64,000 nt of DNA from Bacteroidaceae bacterium (GCA_017935785.1 JAGBGU010000075.1:1-64000); one strand, 5' to 3'. Positions 25,374-35,272 are shown, counted from the first letter of the stretch. Numbers and translations: made by a program. Notes: generated by a model from the sequence alone, not told the origin.

Positions 25374-26159
25374 ATGCATACTATAGACATCTCCTATACG
25401 AGCCTTGCGGTGGGACTGTTCCTGCTGCTCATTCCGGCATATTACATTTGGCGTTACCAGACGGGGCTGCTCAGAGGTATATGTGTGGGTGCCTTGCGAA
25501 TGATTGCACAAATGCTGTTTATCGGTGTTTATCTGCGTTATCTTTTCCAGTGGGACAATCCCTGGGTTAATTGTTTGTGGGTGCTTGTGATGGTGGTGAT
25601 AGCCACTGAAACCGCACTATCACGCACGGGCATAAAACGGTCGGTGCTGATGGTCCCGCTCATTGTGGGATTCATTGTTTCCAGTCTTCTTGTCGGCATG
25701 TATTTTCTTGGTATAGTGCTGCAGTTGGACAATGTCTTCAGTGCACAATACTTCATACCCATATTCGGCATTCTGCTTGGCAATATGCTGTCAGTAAACG
25801 TGATAGCTGTAGACAGTTTTTACAGTAACCTGTTAAGGGAACAGAATCTGTACTATTTTTTGCTTGGTAACGGTGCCAGTCGAAGCGAGTCTCTACAGCC
25901 CTTCATGCGCATGGCCATTGCCAAGGCCTTCAGTCCTGCCATAGCCAACATGGCGGTAATGGGGTTGGTAGCGCTGCCCGGTACCATGATTGGCCAGATT
26001 CTTGGCGGAAGCAGTCCAAATGTAGCCATAAAGTATCAGATTATGATAGTTGTTATAACAATGTCTGCATCAATGCTTTCGCTTATTATATCCATTTGGC
26101 TTTCCCAGCGTAAGGCATTCGACGGATACGGCCGGATCCGTCAGGTGGCAAAGGGGTGA
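25374..26159 (+). CDS. FetB/YbbM-type (UPF0014) membrane permease
   Basis: 261 residues with about seven hydrophobic spans. Family words include LGVLRMIAQ-like ALRMIAQMLFIGVYL, FIPIFGILLGNMLS, FSPAIANMAVMGLVALPGTMIGQ and GGSSPNVAIKYQIMI. It begins 16 bp after the ATPase gene. Together they form a two-component exporter, with iron as the suspected substrate by homology only. Confidence 0.87.
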   Translation: MHTIDISYTSLAVGLFLLLIPAYYIWRYQTGLLRGICVGALRMIAQMLFIGVYLRYLFQWDNPWVNCLWVLVMVVIATETALSRTGIKRSVLMVPLIVGFIVSSLLVGMYFLGIVLQLDNVFSAQYFIPIFGILLGNMLSVNVIAVDSFYSNLLREQNLYYFLLGNGASRSESLQPFMRMAIAKAFSPAIANMAVMGLVALPGTMIGQILGGSSPNVAIKYQIMIVVITMSASMLSLIISIWLSQRKAFDGYGRIRQVAKG

Positions 26160-26545
26160 ATAGTGGGTTACAAAGTTGTCTGTTCCCATAATTTGAAGTT
26201 GTAAAGGTTGGTGTTTGTGCTATTTTTTTTTATTTGTAAACATTTTTTAGCATCATTCTCTACTTCTACCTTCGCTTTTTATACTGAATGTAAATATGTG
26301 TCTTTATTAACATTAAGCCATCATAAATAAATATTATAGCGGTAAAAGCATGCCTTAATGCCGCAATCTCCGCTTTTCTTAAAAAAACTTAAAGTTTTCC
26401 TTTGTAGATTGTATGGAAAATACTAATTTTACGCATCAAACCCATATTCATGGAGAAAACGTGCATTAGGTGCAGAAAACCCTCATGTTCCGTGTGCACA
26501 GAATATTAAATTTTTTTGAGGGTACACTTTAAATTTTTTAACCCA
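26160..26545. other. 386-bp AT-rich upstream region of the giant protein gene
   Basis: No gene is seen. A promoter-like pair lies at 26401-26431, leaving a ~110-nt leader. No strong hairpin or repeat array was found. Confidence 0.6.
26401..26431 (+). promoter_or_regulatory. putative promoter of the giant secreted protein
   Basis: TTTG 26401-26404, 19 bp, TAATTTTA 26424-26431 (one mismatch to TAnnTTTG). Confidence 0.45.
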
Positions 26546-29500
26546 ATGAGGAAAAACAACTTTTTCTCTTTGTGCTCTTTCATCGCTTTGATGTTTGCAT
26601 TCCTGTTCAGCGGATCTGCCGCGGCTCAGAATGCAGATGCCTTTGGCTTTGATGACGGGTACAAAAACAATGCGACCGTTACCCAGCAGGAAGACGGTTC
26701 GTGGACAATTGCCACTACGGGCAGCGACCCCTACGTGGCAACGTCTCGTCTGATGAAAGATCTGGCCGAGACAGAGACCTCTCTCACCTTCGAGTACAAG
26801 GCCGACACTTTGGCCAACCTCGAAGTATTCTTCTCAACCGAGGCAGGTAACAAGTATGCCACCGGTAAGAGTTACAACTTGGGTAACGCTCCCGCAACTG
26901 ATGAGTGGACACGCGTGACCATCGACATCACCAAGGCCCGCACAAAGTGGGGCTGGGGTAAGGCTGGCCACACTTTGCGTGTAGATGTCGGCAATGTCGA
27001 AGGCATCAACTTCCAGATTCGTGACCTGCGTCCTTGCGCAGATGCTCCCGCTAAGCTGGAAGGCTTCACCATGAAGGACGGCGCCATCCAGATCAACTCA
27101 CAGGAAGACTTTGACAAGTGGGTTGCCGGCTTCAGCACATTCATCACCGCTTCAATGATCAGCGATGTGAACGTAGACCTGAACGCCGACGTAGTTGCTG
27201 CTTCAAAGACCGGTTCTGTGATTCCTACCTACGCCGGTGTGTTCAATGGTAACGGTAACAAGATTACCCTGGACGTAACCTACGTGGTAAAGGGCACTGA
27301 AGGTCTTTCTCTGTTCCATGGTCTGTATGGTACTGTTAAGAATCTTGAGCTTGACGGAACCATCACCGGTAACAACAAGTTCATGGCTTCCGTAACAGCA
27401 GAAACTTTCACCGATGCCGTTATTGAAGGTGTGACCAGTAACGTAAACCTCCTCTCCTTGGTGAATGGAGACGGTACACACGGAGGTCTGGTAGGTCGTA
27501 CATCTGGTGCCACAACCATCCGTAACTGTGTGTTTGCCGGTAGTATCGATGGTGAAACCACCAGTATGTGTGGTGGTCTTGTAGGTTGGTTCAACGGAGC
27601 CACCAATATGGAAAACTGTCTTATGGTTGGTACTGTCAACGTACAGCACACCAGCGGTAACACCATCGGCCGTAACCCTGGCAACCTGAGAGGCAGCAAC
27701 TTGTTCGCCAGTTCAACAGTTAATGAAACTCCCGCAAGCTGTACTATCGTTACTCCCCAGCAGCTGGAAAGCGGCGAGGTTTGCTTCGCACTGAACAGCG
27801 ACCAGAAGAACATCGCATGGTACCAGAACATTGGCGAGGATGCCATCCCCGTTCTGGACAATACCCACAAGCAGGTATATGCCAGCGGTGAGTTCACCTG
27901 TAACGGTATGCTCGTAGGCGAAGGTACCTTCACAAACGAAGTAACAGAAACCAACATCCCCGACCACACTTACAACTGTGGTGTATGCGACAGCTGCGGA
28001 CACGTAATCCCCAACTACGTAACTCAGGATGCTGAAGGCTTCTACATTATTGACACTCCTGAAAAGTTGGTTTATATTGCCAACTTTGCAACATTGAATC
28101 CCAAGACTAACATCCGCATCACCAAGGATTTGGACATGACTGAGGTTACTGAGAGATACAACCCCATCATGAATACATACTCTGGTATCTTCGACGGTGG
28201 CGGCCACACCATTTCTAACTTGGTAATCAGCCGTCCCACCACCACCAATCAGGGTTTGATCGGTGTTGCAGGTAACTGTACAGTCAAGAACCTGACCTTG
28301 GACGCTTCTTGTTCAATTGAAGGTGCAGGTTATACAGCCGGTTTCGTTGGACAGACCAACGGTGCTGTAACCATCCTGTTGGAAGGCCTTGTAATGAAGG
28401 GTAACGTAGTGGCAAACGGTATCAACGCCGCCGGTATCTGGGGCTGTAACATGGGTAACGCCGCCAAGGCACACATCAAGAACTGTGCCGTAACAGGTTT
28501 CATCAAGGGTAAGGACCAGACTTCTGCATTCAGCGGATATGCCGGAACCGGCCATAAGACCGTTATGGAAAACTGCTGGTTCATGGCCGACAACCTTGAA
28601 GGTGTTTACCAGAACAAGCAAGACGAAATCTTCGTACGCCCCGGTGGTGACAATGTAAAGTACATCAACTGCTACTCTTCACTGGGTTCAAACAGCAATC
28701 CTGAAACAGGCGAAGATCGTTATGTTGAACTGACTCCTGAAATGGCTGAAAGCGGAGAGCTGGCCTACAGACTGAACGGCAACCAGAGCGAAATTGCTTG
28801 GTACCAGACACTCGGCGAAGACATGCTCCCCACTCTGGACAAGACTCACAAGCAGGTATTCTTCAGCGGCGAAACCGCATGTAACGGTGAATTGCTCACC
28901 GATGGTGACTTCAGCAACGACGGCGAGAACAATGTGGCCGATCACGAGTACACCGACGGTGTCTGCGAACACTGTGGCGCTGAAGAGCCCGGATTTGCTG
29001 CTGTAGAAATGGACCAGTTCGGTTTCTACCTCATTGACACCGCTGACAAGTTTGCTTACATCGCAAAGAAGGCCAGCAAGGATCCCACCATCAACATCCG
29101 CATTACCGAAGACCTCGACTTTGGTGAAATCAGCGAGTACTACGAGCCCATCGTTGGCGGTTACGCTGGTACCCTCGACGGTGGTGGCCACATCATCTCT
29201 AACTTCATTATTGACCGTCCCGACGTACAGATGCAGGCGCTCATCGGTCTGGCTGGTGCTTGTACCATCAAGAACCTGACCTTGGATGCCACCTGTAACA
29301 TCGTTGGTGCGGGTTATAGCGCAGGTTTCGTTGGCGAGACCACCGGTAGCGGTACCATCACCTTCGAAAACGTGTACATGCACGGTGACGTAACCTGTAA
29401 CGGTGCCAACGGTGCTGCCATCTACGCTTGTAACATGGGTTCAAGCATGACAGTTGTAATGACCAACTGTGGTGTTACCGGTAATGTATATGGCGGTCGC

Positions 29501-32500
29501 GAGGCTGGTAGCTTGAGCGGCTGGCTGGGTGCTGACAAGGCAACTCTGACCAACTGCTGGTCTATCGGTACTGTTGAGGCTCCCCGTGGCCAGGATACCT
29601 ATTTCGTAGCTCCTGTAGGTGTGAAGTTCAACAACTGCTGGTCTGCTTACGGTTCTCGTTCTGGCGTAGGTCAGATTTCAGAAGACGCTCCCATGACCGG
29701 AGAACTTACATGGAAGCTCAACGGCAGCAAGTTCACTGACGTAACATGGTACCAGAACCTTGACGAAGGTGACGCTTATCCCACACTGGACAAGACTCGC
29801 GGTATCATTTACAAGACCGAAGAAGGCTATGCCACTCTGATTGAAGGCGATGCTGAAAGCGTTGAAAACTTCATCAACACATTCGCTGCTGTCAGCAAGG
29901 CTTATGTTGAAAATGAAGAGGTTCAGAATTATGCCAACATAGCTCTGTTCGAAGAGTACACCGCATTGGTTGAGGCTTACGAAACAGTAACAGACATTGC
30001 TTCATTCATGGAAGTTTACACTCCCGAACAGGCTATGTATGCAGAGGTTAAGGCTTCTGTCGCTGCTTACAAGAACTACGAGGCAGCAATGCTCGCAATG
30101 AAGGAACAGCTGGCCGGACGCGACGACTTCAGTGGTCCCGACCGTGAATTCCTGGAAGACACCTACCTGGGTGATGATGAAGTAGCTCCCGGTACATACG
30201 AGGCTGCTCCCAACGGTAACTTCACTTACATTATGGAGAACCGTGTACTCACCGTAGATGAACTGACTGCTGAAATCGCACTCGCTAACGAACTGCTCCG
30301 CATAGCCGTTGCCAACGGATACGAAGCCGGAACTGACATTACCAATCTGCTGGTCAATGCAAACTTTGCCGACAACTTCAATGGTTGGAAGGGTTCAGTT
30401 TACAACCTCATTATTGGTTCTAACGTTGAGGGCAGCACCATGCGTGCAGCTGAAGCCTTCAGCAAGAACAACTATGACATGTATCAGGAACTGGTTGTTG
30501 CCAAGGGTGGTGTATACGAACTGCAGGTTCGCGGTGGAACCCGTGTAAACAACGACTGGCATTCTACCCAGTTGTCTCCCTACTTCTATCTGAACGGTAA
30601 CGCCAACTACCTGCAGGCAGTTAGAGAAGGTGCAATCCCCGTAGAAGATGCTGTTGACGGTGTAAACGCTCACCTCACCGGTTCAATCACCGACCTGCCC
30701 ATCCTCAACGACGAAGGCGACACTATCGCTTGGGTACCCCAAGGTCCTCTGGGTTCTAGCATCGCATTTGATGCCGGCCGTTATGACAACCGCATTGTAG
30801 TAAATGTAAATGCTGGTGATACCCTCCGCATCGGTATCAAGCAGGATTACTTCGGAAATGTTTCTAACGACTGGAGCTGTATCGGTGATATTCACCTGAT
30901 TTACCAGGGTGCGCTTGAAGATAGCGAAGAGGCTATCAACCGCAGTGCTGAAAGTATGATTGCTCGTGCTAACACATTGCTTGCTACCGAAGTGAAGACC
31001 GATGGCGATTATGGCAAGTATCCCAACTGGAGCCAGGCACTGAAGGATCAGGTTGCCGCTACCATCGAAAAGTTGCAGAATGGCGACGCTACTGCCAAGT
31101 ATGCAGCAATCGTAGAGATGAGCAACCTCTTCAAGGAAGCTGTTGATTGTAAGAAGGCTTACAGAAACTACTTCACAAGAAATGAAGAAATGTATGATGC
31201 TATTGTTACAGCAGAAGTACTTGATCCCGAAAATCTTGGTGAATTGTCAATTAAGGCAGCTGAGGTGTGGGCTCAGGCAACTGACGCTTATGCAGCTGGT
31301 AGCCTTTCAACTCAGGAAGCCAAGGATTATCTGTACATCAATACAATCCCCGTATTCTGTACTCAGGACGAGAATGGTGTTTACCACATTGCAAACACTG
31401 CTCAGATGATTGCGTTCACTAAGATGGTTAATGGTGGAACCAACAGAGTCAATGCTGTTCTTGACAGCGATGTTATGTTCGAAACGAGCATGATAATGAA
31501 TGACTTCTACGGAACATTTGACGGACAGGGTCACACCATGAACGTGAATATCGAAATCAGCGGTAAAGAAGGTGCTGCTCCCTTCTTTAATCTGCGTGGC
31601 GCAACTGTGAAGAATCTGACTGTAGAAGGTGAGATTACCACAGACAACAAGTTTGCCGCTGCTATTGCCGCTCATGCTTACGATGCTTCTACTATCGAGA
31701 ACATCCAGAGCTATGTGAATATCCACGGCACTACAGGTGGCGACGGTACACACGGTGGTATTCTCGCAGTAAACAATTCTGGTGCCGGTAAGGTTAACAA
31801 CTGTCTTGTTGCCGGTGTAATGGATGGTACTGCCAGCATGAACGGTGGTATTATCGGTTATGGTGGAGAAGATGCTACCATCAGCAACTGTCTGATTATT
31901 TCCCCCATTACATGGGATCCCTACAGTTCTAACATCATGGGACGTAATAAGGTAAAAGCTGTGAACAGCTACTACCTTAATCCTTATGGCGGCACAATGG
32001 ATGGTGCTACCCAGGTAACTCAAGAACAGCTCCTTGACGGTTCAATAGCACTCGCATTGAACGCAAACAAGACTCACTTGAACGTAGCATGGCGCCAGGA
32101 TCTGGGTGCAGACATTCACCCCGTTGTTGATCCTACCCACAAGATTGTTTACAAGAAGGCTGACGGTACTTACACCAATGAAGTACAGAACGAAATCCAG
32201 AAGCATGAAGGAACAGAATCTGATCCTTATATCATCAATACTGCTGCCGACATGGCTATGCTCCGCGAATTCATGGTTCCCGGTCGCGTGAACTACGTAC
32301 AGCTGGGTGCTGACATTGACATGAGCGAAGTAACAGCTTGGACTCCTCTGAACATGGGTGGCGACGTTGCCAACGGTGTTGATTACCAGAACCTCATCGA
32401 CTTCGATGGTAAGGGACATGTTATCAGCAACTTCTCTTGCACAGACGCAACCACTTCTTACAACAGCTTCTTCGGTATTCTGAATGGTAACGTTCGCAAC

Positions 32501-33922
32501 GTTGGCTTCAAGGATGCAGTAGTAGCTTGCGAAAAGAGCGGAACCGGTATCCTCGCAGGATATGTAGGACACGACCAGTTCAAGAATGAAGATGCCACCA
32601 AGGCATACAGCAAGATTGAAAATGTATGGGTTAGCGGTAAGATTACCGGTAGCAACAGCTACATCGGCGGTTTCTTCGGAACCGTTGCAGGTCCCACCGC
32701 TATGAAGAACTGCTACAGCAATGTAGAAATTATCAGTGACGCCGCTTATGTCGGTGGTATCGCAGGTCGCGTTCGTGACCAGTTCCATCTGGAGCAGGCT
32801 TATTCTGCAGGTAGCATTACTACTACCAAGACCGACAATACTGTTGGTGGTATCATTGGTGGTGCACAGCAGGAAGCCACATCTCCCAGCTATTATAATA
32901 ATGTAGTGGTATGGAACGGCCAGACAGAGTTTGGTCCCACCATCGCAGCTCAGAATGTAACACTTCCCACAGCCGACCTGTTGGATGTTGTATTCAATGA
33001 GGAAGGTGTTGCTGACCAGTCTGCAGCTCAGATGAATGTAGAGGTAATCGGTACTCCTCAGATTGTTTACAACGAAGAGCTGAAGCAGAATGTCATCATG
33101 ACAGAAGCTGACGTAGAAACTCCTGTAAGCTACCTGAAGGTTGACTACGCTGGCAACCAGGCGTTCATGGACAACCTGGCTGACGGTTTCACATTCGAGA
33201 CCACATTCGCTCTGCGCAGCGAGAACATCCCCGGCGATATCACTCCCTTCCGTGCAACTGAAAGCGGCGGCTTCGGTATCGACCTGCTGGCCAGCGGCCA
33301 AATCAAGACCGTTGTTCGCACTGAAATCGAAGGTGTAGGCGCATACCGCTATGCTAACACTTCCGCTTATGTTAAGCCCAACCTTTACTACCATGTAGTG
33401 GGTGTTTACAACAAGGCCACCAACGAGGTAGCTTGCTATGTTAACGGCGGCAACGCTGCAAGCGCTTCTGCTGTAGGTAACTTCCAGTTCCCCGCTAACG
33501 AGGACAGCCACTGGCTGGGTATCGGTGCTGACTGCGGTGGTACCACTGCAACTGACGGAGGCGACTTCGAAATCGTTAACGCACGTATCTACAGCGAACC
33601 TATGACAGAAGCAATGGCCAAGGCTCTGTACTTCAAGCAGACCGGACGTGACTTCTATGCAGGCGACAAGGTTAACAACATCTCATTCTTCGATGGTACC
33701 AACTTTGCAGCACTGCAGTCAACAGTAGTAGGCTGGGGCGCTCCCTGGCAGTGCGACATGAGCGAAGGCACATATCCCACCTTCGACGGTTCTTTGGCTG
33801 ACGGTATCAACAAGGTTGAGAACATGGCTAAGGGTAAGATCTTCAATATCAATGGTATCCAGGTAGAGAAGACCACTAAGGGTCTCTACATCATTGATGG
33901 CAAGAAGGTTATGGTTAAGTAA
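26546..33922 (+). CDS. giant secreted GLUG-repeat/LamG protein
   Basis: 2458 residues from ATG 26546, where a clear signal peptide begins (LCSFIALMFAFLFSGSAAAQ). Order: an N-terminal beta-sandwich (~30-170); three beta-helix-like modules with GLUG-type words (GGLVGRTSGA, GAGYTAGFVGQTNGA, GAGYSAGFVGETTGS); a helical section (~1110-1270); a galactose-binding-like domain (NLLVNANFADNFNGWKG, ~1272); a second helical section; two more GLUG-type modules; a LamG-like domain (~2190-2370); and a C-terminal tail KIFNINGIQVE ... GLYIIDGKKVMVK of the sorting-signal type. Two CxxC words (GVCDSCG near 479, GVCEHCG near 806) close modules 1 and 2. It is probably a surface adhesin or glycan binder. Codon use is strongly biased (AAC, GGT, CCC), suggesting high expression. 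Confidence 0.82.
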   Translation: MRKNNFFSLCSFIALMFAFLFSGSAAAQNADAFGFDDGYKNNATVTQQEDGSWTIATTGSDPYVATSRLMKDLAETETSLTFEYKADTLANLEVFFSTEAGNKYATGKSYNLGNAPATDEWTRVTIDITKARTKWGWGKAGHTLRVDVGNVEGINFQIRDLRPCADAPAKLEGFTMKDGAIQINSQEDFDKWVAGFSTFITASMISDVNVDLNADVVAASKTGSVIPTYAGVFNGNGNKITLDVTYVVKGTEGLSLFHGLYGTVKNLELDGTITGNNKFMASVTAETFTDAVIEGVTSNVNLLSLVNGDGTHGGLVGRTSGATTIRNCVFAGSIDGETTSMCGGLVGWFNGATNMENCLMVGTVNVQHTSGNTIGRNPGNLRGSNLFASSTVNETPASCTIVTPQQLESGEVCFALNSDQKNIAWYQNIGEDAIPVLDNTHKQVYASGEFTCNGMLVGEGTFTNEVTETNIPDHTYNCGVCDSCGHVIPNYVTQDAEGFYIIDTPEKLVYIANFATLNPKTNIRITKDLDMTEVTERYNPIMNTYSGIFDGGGHTISNLVISRPTTTNQGLIGVAGNCTVKNLTLDASCSIEGAGYTAGFVGQTNGAVTILLEGLVMKGNVVANGINAAGIWGCNMGNAAKAHIKNCAVTGFIKGKDQTSAFSGYAGTGHKTVMENCWFMADNLEGVYQNKQDEIFVRPGGDNVKYINCYSSLGSNSNPETGEDRYVELTPEMAESGELAYRLNGNQSEIAWYQTLGEDMLPTLDKTHKQVFFSGETACNGELLTDGDFSNDGENNVADHEYTDGVCEHCGAEEPGFAAVEMDQFGFYLIDTADKFAYIAKKASKDPTINIRITEDLDFGEISEYYEPIVGGYAGTLDGGGHIISNFIIDRPDVQMQALIGLAGACTIKNLTLDATCNIVGAGYSAGFVGETTGSGTITFENVYMHGDVTCNGANGAAIYACNMGSSMTVVMTNCGVTGNVYGGREAGSLSGWLGADKATLTNCWSIGTVEAPRGQDTYFVAPVGVKFNNCWSAYGSRSGVGQISEDAPMTGELTWKLNGSKFTDVTWYQNLDEGDAYPTLDKTRGIIYKTEEGYATLIEGDAESVENFINTFAAVSKAYVENEEVQNYANIALFEEYTALVEAYETVTDIASFMEVYTPEQAMYAEVKASVAAYKNYEAAMLAMKEQLAGRDDFSGPDREFLEDTYLGDDEVAPGTYEAAPNGNFTYIMENRVLTVDELTAEIALANELLRIAVANGYEAGTDITNLLVNANFADNFNGWKGSVYNLIIGSNVEGSTMRAAEAFSKNNYDMYQELVVAKGGVYELQVRGGTRVNNDWHSTQLSPYFYLNGNANYLQAVREGAIPVEDAVDGVNAHLTGSITDLPILNDEGDTIAWVPQGPLGSSIAFDAGRYDNRIVVNVNAGDTLRIGIKQDYFGNVSNDWSCIGDIHLIYQGALEDSEEAINRSAESMIARANTLLATEVKTDGDYGKYPNWSQALKDQVAATIEKLQNGDATAKYAAIVEMSNLFKEAVDCKKAYRNYFTRNEEMYDAIVTAEVLDPENLGELSIKAAEVWAQATDAYAAGSLSTQEAKDYLYINTIPVFCTQDENGVYHIANTAQMIAFTKMVNGGTNRVNAVLDSDVMFETSMIMNDFYGTFDGQGHTMNVNIEISGKEGAAPFFNLRGATVKNLTVEGEITTDNKFAAAIAAHAYDASTIENIQSYVNIHGTTGGDGTHGGILAVNNSGAGKVNNCLVAGVMDGTASMNGGIIGYGGEDATISNCLIISPITWDPYSSNIMGRNKVKAVNSYYLNPYGGTMDGATQVTQEQLLDGSIALALNANKTHLNVAWRQDLGADIHPVVDPTHKIVYKKADGTYTNEVQNEIQKHEGTESDPYIINTAADMAMLREFMVPGRVNYVQLGADIDMSEVTAWTPLNMGGDVANGVDYQNLIDFDGKGHVISNFSCTDATTSYNSFFGILNGNVRNVGFKDAVVACEKSGTGILAGYVGHDQFKNEDATKAYSKIENVWVSGKITGSNSYIGGFFGTVAGPTAMKNCYSNVEIISDAAYVGGIAGRVRDQFHLEQAYSAGSITTTKTDNTVGGIIGGAQQEATSPSYYNNVVVWNGQTEFGPTIAAQNVTLPTADLLDVVFNEEGVADQSAAQMNVEVIGTPQIVYNEELKQNVIMTEADVETPVSYLKVDYAGNQAFMDNLADGFTFETTFALRSENIPGDITPFRATESGGFGIDLLASGQIKTVVRTEIEGVGAYRYANTSAYVKPNLYYHVVGVYNKATNEVACYVNGGNAASASAVGNFQFPANEDSHWLGIGADCGGTTATDGGDFEIVNARIYSEPMTEAMAKALYFKQTGRDFYAGDKVNNISFFDGTNFAALQSTVVGWGAPWQCDMSEGTYPTFDGSLADGINKVENMAKGKIFNINGIQVEKTTKGLYIIDGKKVMVK

Positions 33923-33942
33923 TTGACTATCCCTCTCTTTAT

Positions 33943-33980
33943 AATAATCCCCCGGGTTTCGCTCGGGGGATTATTGTTTT
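33943..33980 (+). terminator. terminator of the giant protein gene
   Basis: Twelve-bp stem AATAATCCCCCG/CGGGGGATTATT followed by GTTTTC, 20 bp after the stop codon. Confidence 0.88.
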
Positions 33981-34075
33981 CTATAGTTCCACATATTGGT
34001 TCTGCAGAGATTCACGTCGTTTATCGTAACAGTTATGTGGTTCTTTTTGGCGGATAAATATGGAAGAAAAAAGTA

Positions 34076-34171
34076 AGATAGCTTAGTTGGCCTGTAAAGA
34101 TAGCTTTGCAGCTCTGAGGAGATAGCTTAGTCGGTCCGAGGAGATAGCTTCTTGGAAAGTTAAGATTGTTG
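34076..34171 (+). repeat. 22-bp-period array C1 (AGATAGCTT)
   Basis: The word AGATAGCTT is repeated exactly at 34076, 34098, 34120 and 34142, each followed by 13 changing bases. A degraded copy AGATTGTTG lies at 34163. Confidence 0.9.
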
Positions 34172-34216
34172 GCGATGAATGTTGAAAGACAAAATGCAAC
34201 AAAATTCAAAAAATAA

Positions 34217-34392
34217 CGCACTATAGTCCGTTGTCGATCGCACCATAGTGCGTTAGCCATTGCACTATAGTCAATTGGTCATCGCACCATAGTCCGTTAG
34301 CCATCGCACTATAGTCTGATTGACAATAAAGTATTCTCCGGCCTTTAACAAAGTATTGTCAAGTCTTTGGCAAAGTATGGACGCTTCTCCGT
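34217..34392 (+). repeat. 22-bp-period array C2 (CGCACTATAGT, then CAAAGTATTG)
   Basis: Eight units in perfect 22-bp register at 34217, 34239, 34261, 34283, 34305, 34327, 34349 and 34371. The first five carry CGCACTATAGT or CGCACCATAGT. The last three switch to TAAAGTATTC, CAAAGTATTG and CAAAGTATGG without losing register. CAAAGTATTG is also the core of the array at 15.5 kb. Confidence 0.92.
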
Positions 34393-34494
34393 TTTCGCTT
34401 TTTCGCTGTTTATAAATCACGTATGTGGAATGAATGGTTGTGCTTATGATATTGGTTGTTTGAATATGACAGGGTATAGAATTAATGTATACAA

Positions 34495-34524
34495 AAAAAG
34501 CATGCCCATGGGGGCATGCTTTAG
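34495..34524 (-). terminator. terminator of rplU-rpmA
   Basis: AAAGCATGCCC/GGGCATGCTTT stem with a run of T on the minus strand (TTTTTTTG). It is symmetrical, so it could act in both directions. It lies 21 bp past rpmA. Confidence 0.88.
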
Positions 34525-34544
34525 TTTTTCTAATGTAATTCTGA

Positions 34545-34808
34545 TTATGCCTCAGCTACGGGCAATACAGATACGGTTGAACGGTCCATACGACCCTTCT
34601 TGAAGGTTACGATACCATCAGTGAGTGCATACAGTGTGTTGTCCTTACCCATACCTACATTCTGGCCGGGATAGTGACGAGTACCGCGCTGACGTACGAT
34701 TACGTTACCGGCGATGCACTTCTGTCCACCATAAATCTTAACACCTAATCTTTGAGCTGCTGACTCGCGGCCGTTCTTAGAACTACCAACACCTTTTTTA
34801 TGTGCCAT
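34545..34808 (-). CDS. rpmA: 50S ribosomal protein L27
   Basis: 87 residues starting [15 protein letters not shown], with [14 protein letters not shown]-like [21 protein letters not shown] and GKDNTLYAL, all typical of L27. It sits near the peptidyl-transferase centre. It starts directly with MAHKKG, with no cleavable N-terminal extension of the Firmicutes type. It lies 25 bp downstream of rplU. Confidence 0.97.
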   Translation of the reverse strand: MAHKKGVGSSKNGRESAAQRLGVKIYGGQKCIAGNVIVRQRGTRHYPGQNVGMGKDNTLYALTDGIVTFKKGRMDRSTVSVLPVAEA

Positions 34809-34833
34809 TTTCTGTTCCTCCTAAATTAAATTG

Positions 34834-35151
34834 TTAAGCAATTACATTTTTAATAACCACTTCTGAGAACTGCTGACGGTGACCGTTCAGTTTACGGTAA
34901 CCCTTGCGGCGCTTCTTGTGGAATACGAGAACCTTGTCACCCTTAACCAGGGGAGTGATGATTTCGCACTCTACCTTTGCTCCTTCAATTACGGGAGCGC
35001 CTACGGTTACATTACCATCGTTGTCTACCAACAACACTTTCTCAAACTCAACAGTCTGACCAGCTTCTACATTCTGGATGTGGTGAACAAACAACTTCTT
35101 GCCTGCCTCTACCTTGAACTGCTGACCGTTAATCTCTACGATTGCGTACAT
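34834..35151 (-). CDS. rplU: 50S ribosomal protein L21
   Basis: 105 residues: [40 protein letters not shown], then the C-terminal [19 protein letters not shown]. It binds 23S rRNA. It is the first gene of the rplU-rpmA pair and has a consensus promoter with an ~80-nt leader. Confidence 0.97.
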   Translation of the reverse strand: MYAIVEINGQQFKVEAGKKLFVHHIQNVEAGQTVEFEKVLLVDNDGNVTVGAPVIEGAKVECEIITPLVKGDKVLVFHKKRRKGYRKLNGHRQQFSEVVIKNVIA

Positions 35152-35237
35152 TTTTTAATATTGTTAAACGGGTTTGACCATGGGGCGGAACCAACTCGTG
35201 ATCCTCTTTTCTGAGCCTCTATGGCATAAATCGGGTG

Positions 35238-35269
35238 CAAAATTATACAATTTTCGTTAAACTGCCAAA
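35238..35269 (-). promoter_or_regulatory. Bacteroidetes-type promoter for rplU-rpmA
   Basis: On the minus strand TTTG (35266-35269), exactly 20 bp, then TAATTTTG (35238-35245). Confidence 0.75.
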
Positions 35270-35272
35270 TGT

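Larger units (their letters stand above)
33923..34544. other. 622-bp intergenic region with two 22-bp-period arrays
   Basis: Contains the giant gene's terminator (33943-33980), array C1 (34076-34171), array C2 (34217-34392) and the rpmA terminator (34495-34524). The short open frames here show no protein-like features. Confidence 0.75.

Noticed and set aside
32042-33511. 489-codon open frame antisense to the giant gene
   Set aside because: A codon-bias artefact of the highly biased sense gene. Composition is Cys/Val/Ser-rich and shows no known domain.
34076-34392. CRISPR array
   Set aside because: The constant word is only 9-11 bp with 11-13 variable bases, there are no spacers of 30-40 bp, and no cas genes are nearby.
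34367-34603. 78-codon frame between array C2 and rpmA
   Set aside because: It starts within a repeat unit, runs through the terminator hairpin and ends inside rpmA on the opposite strand.
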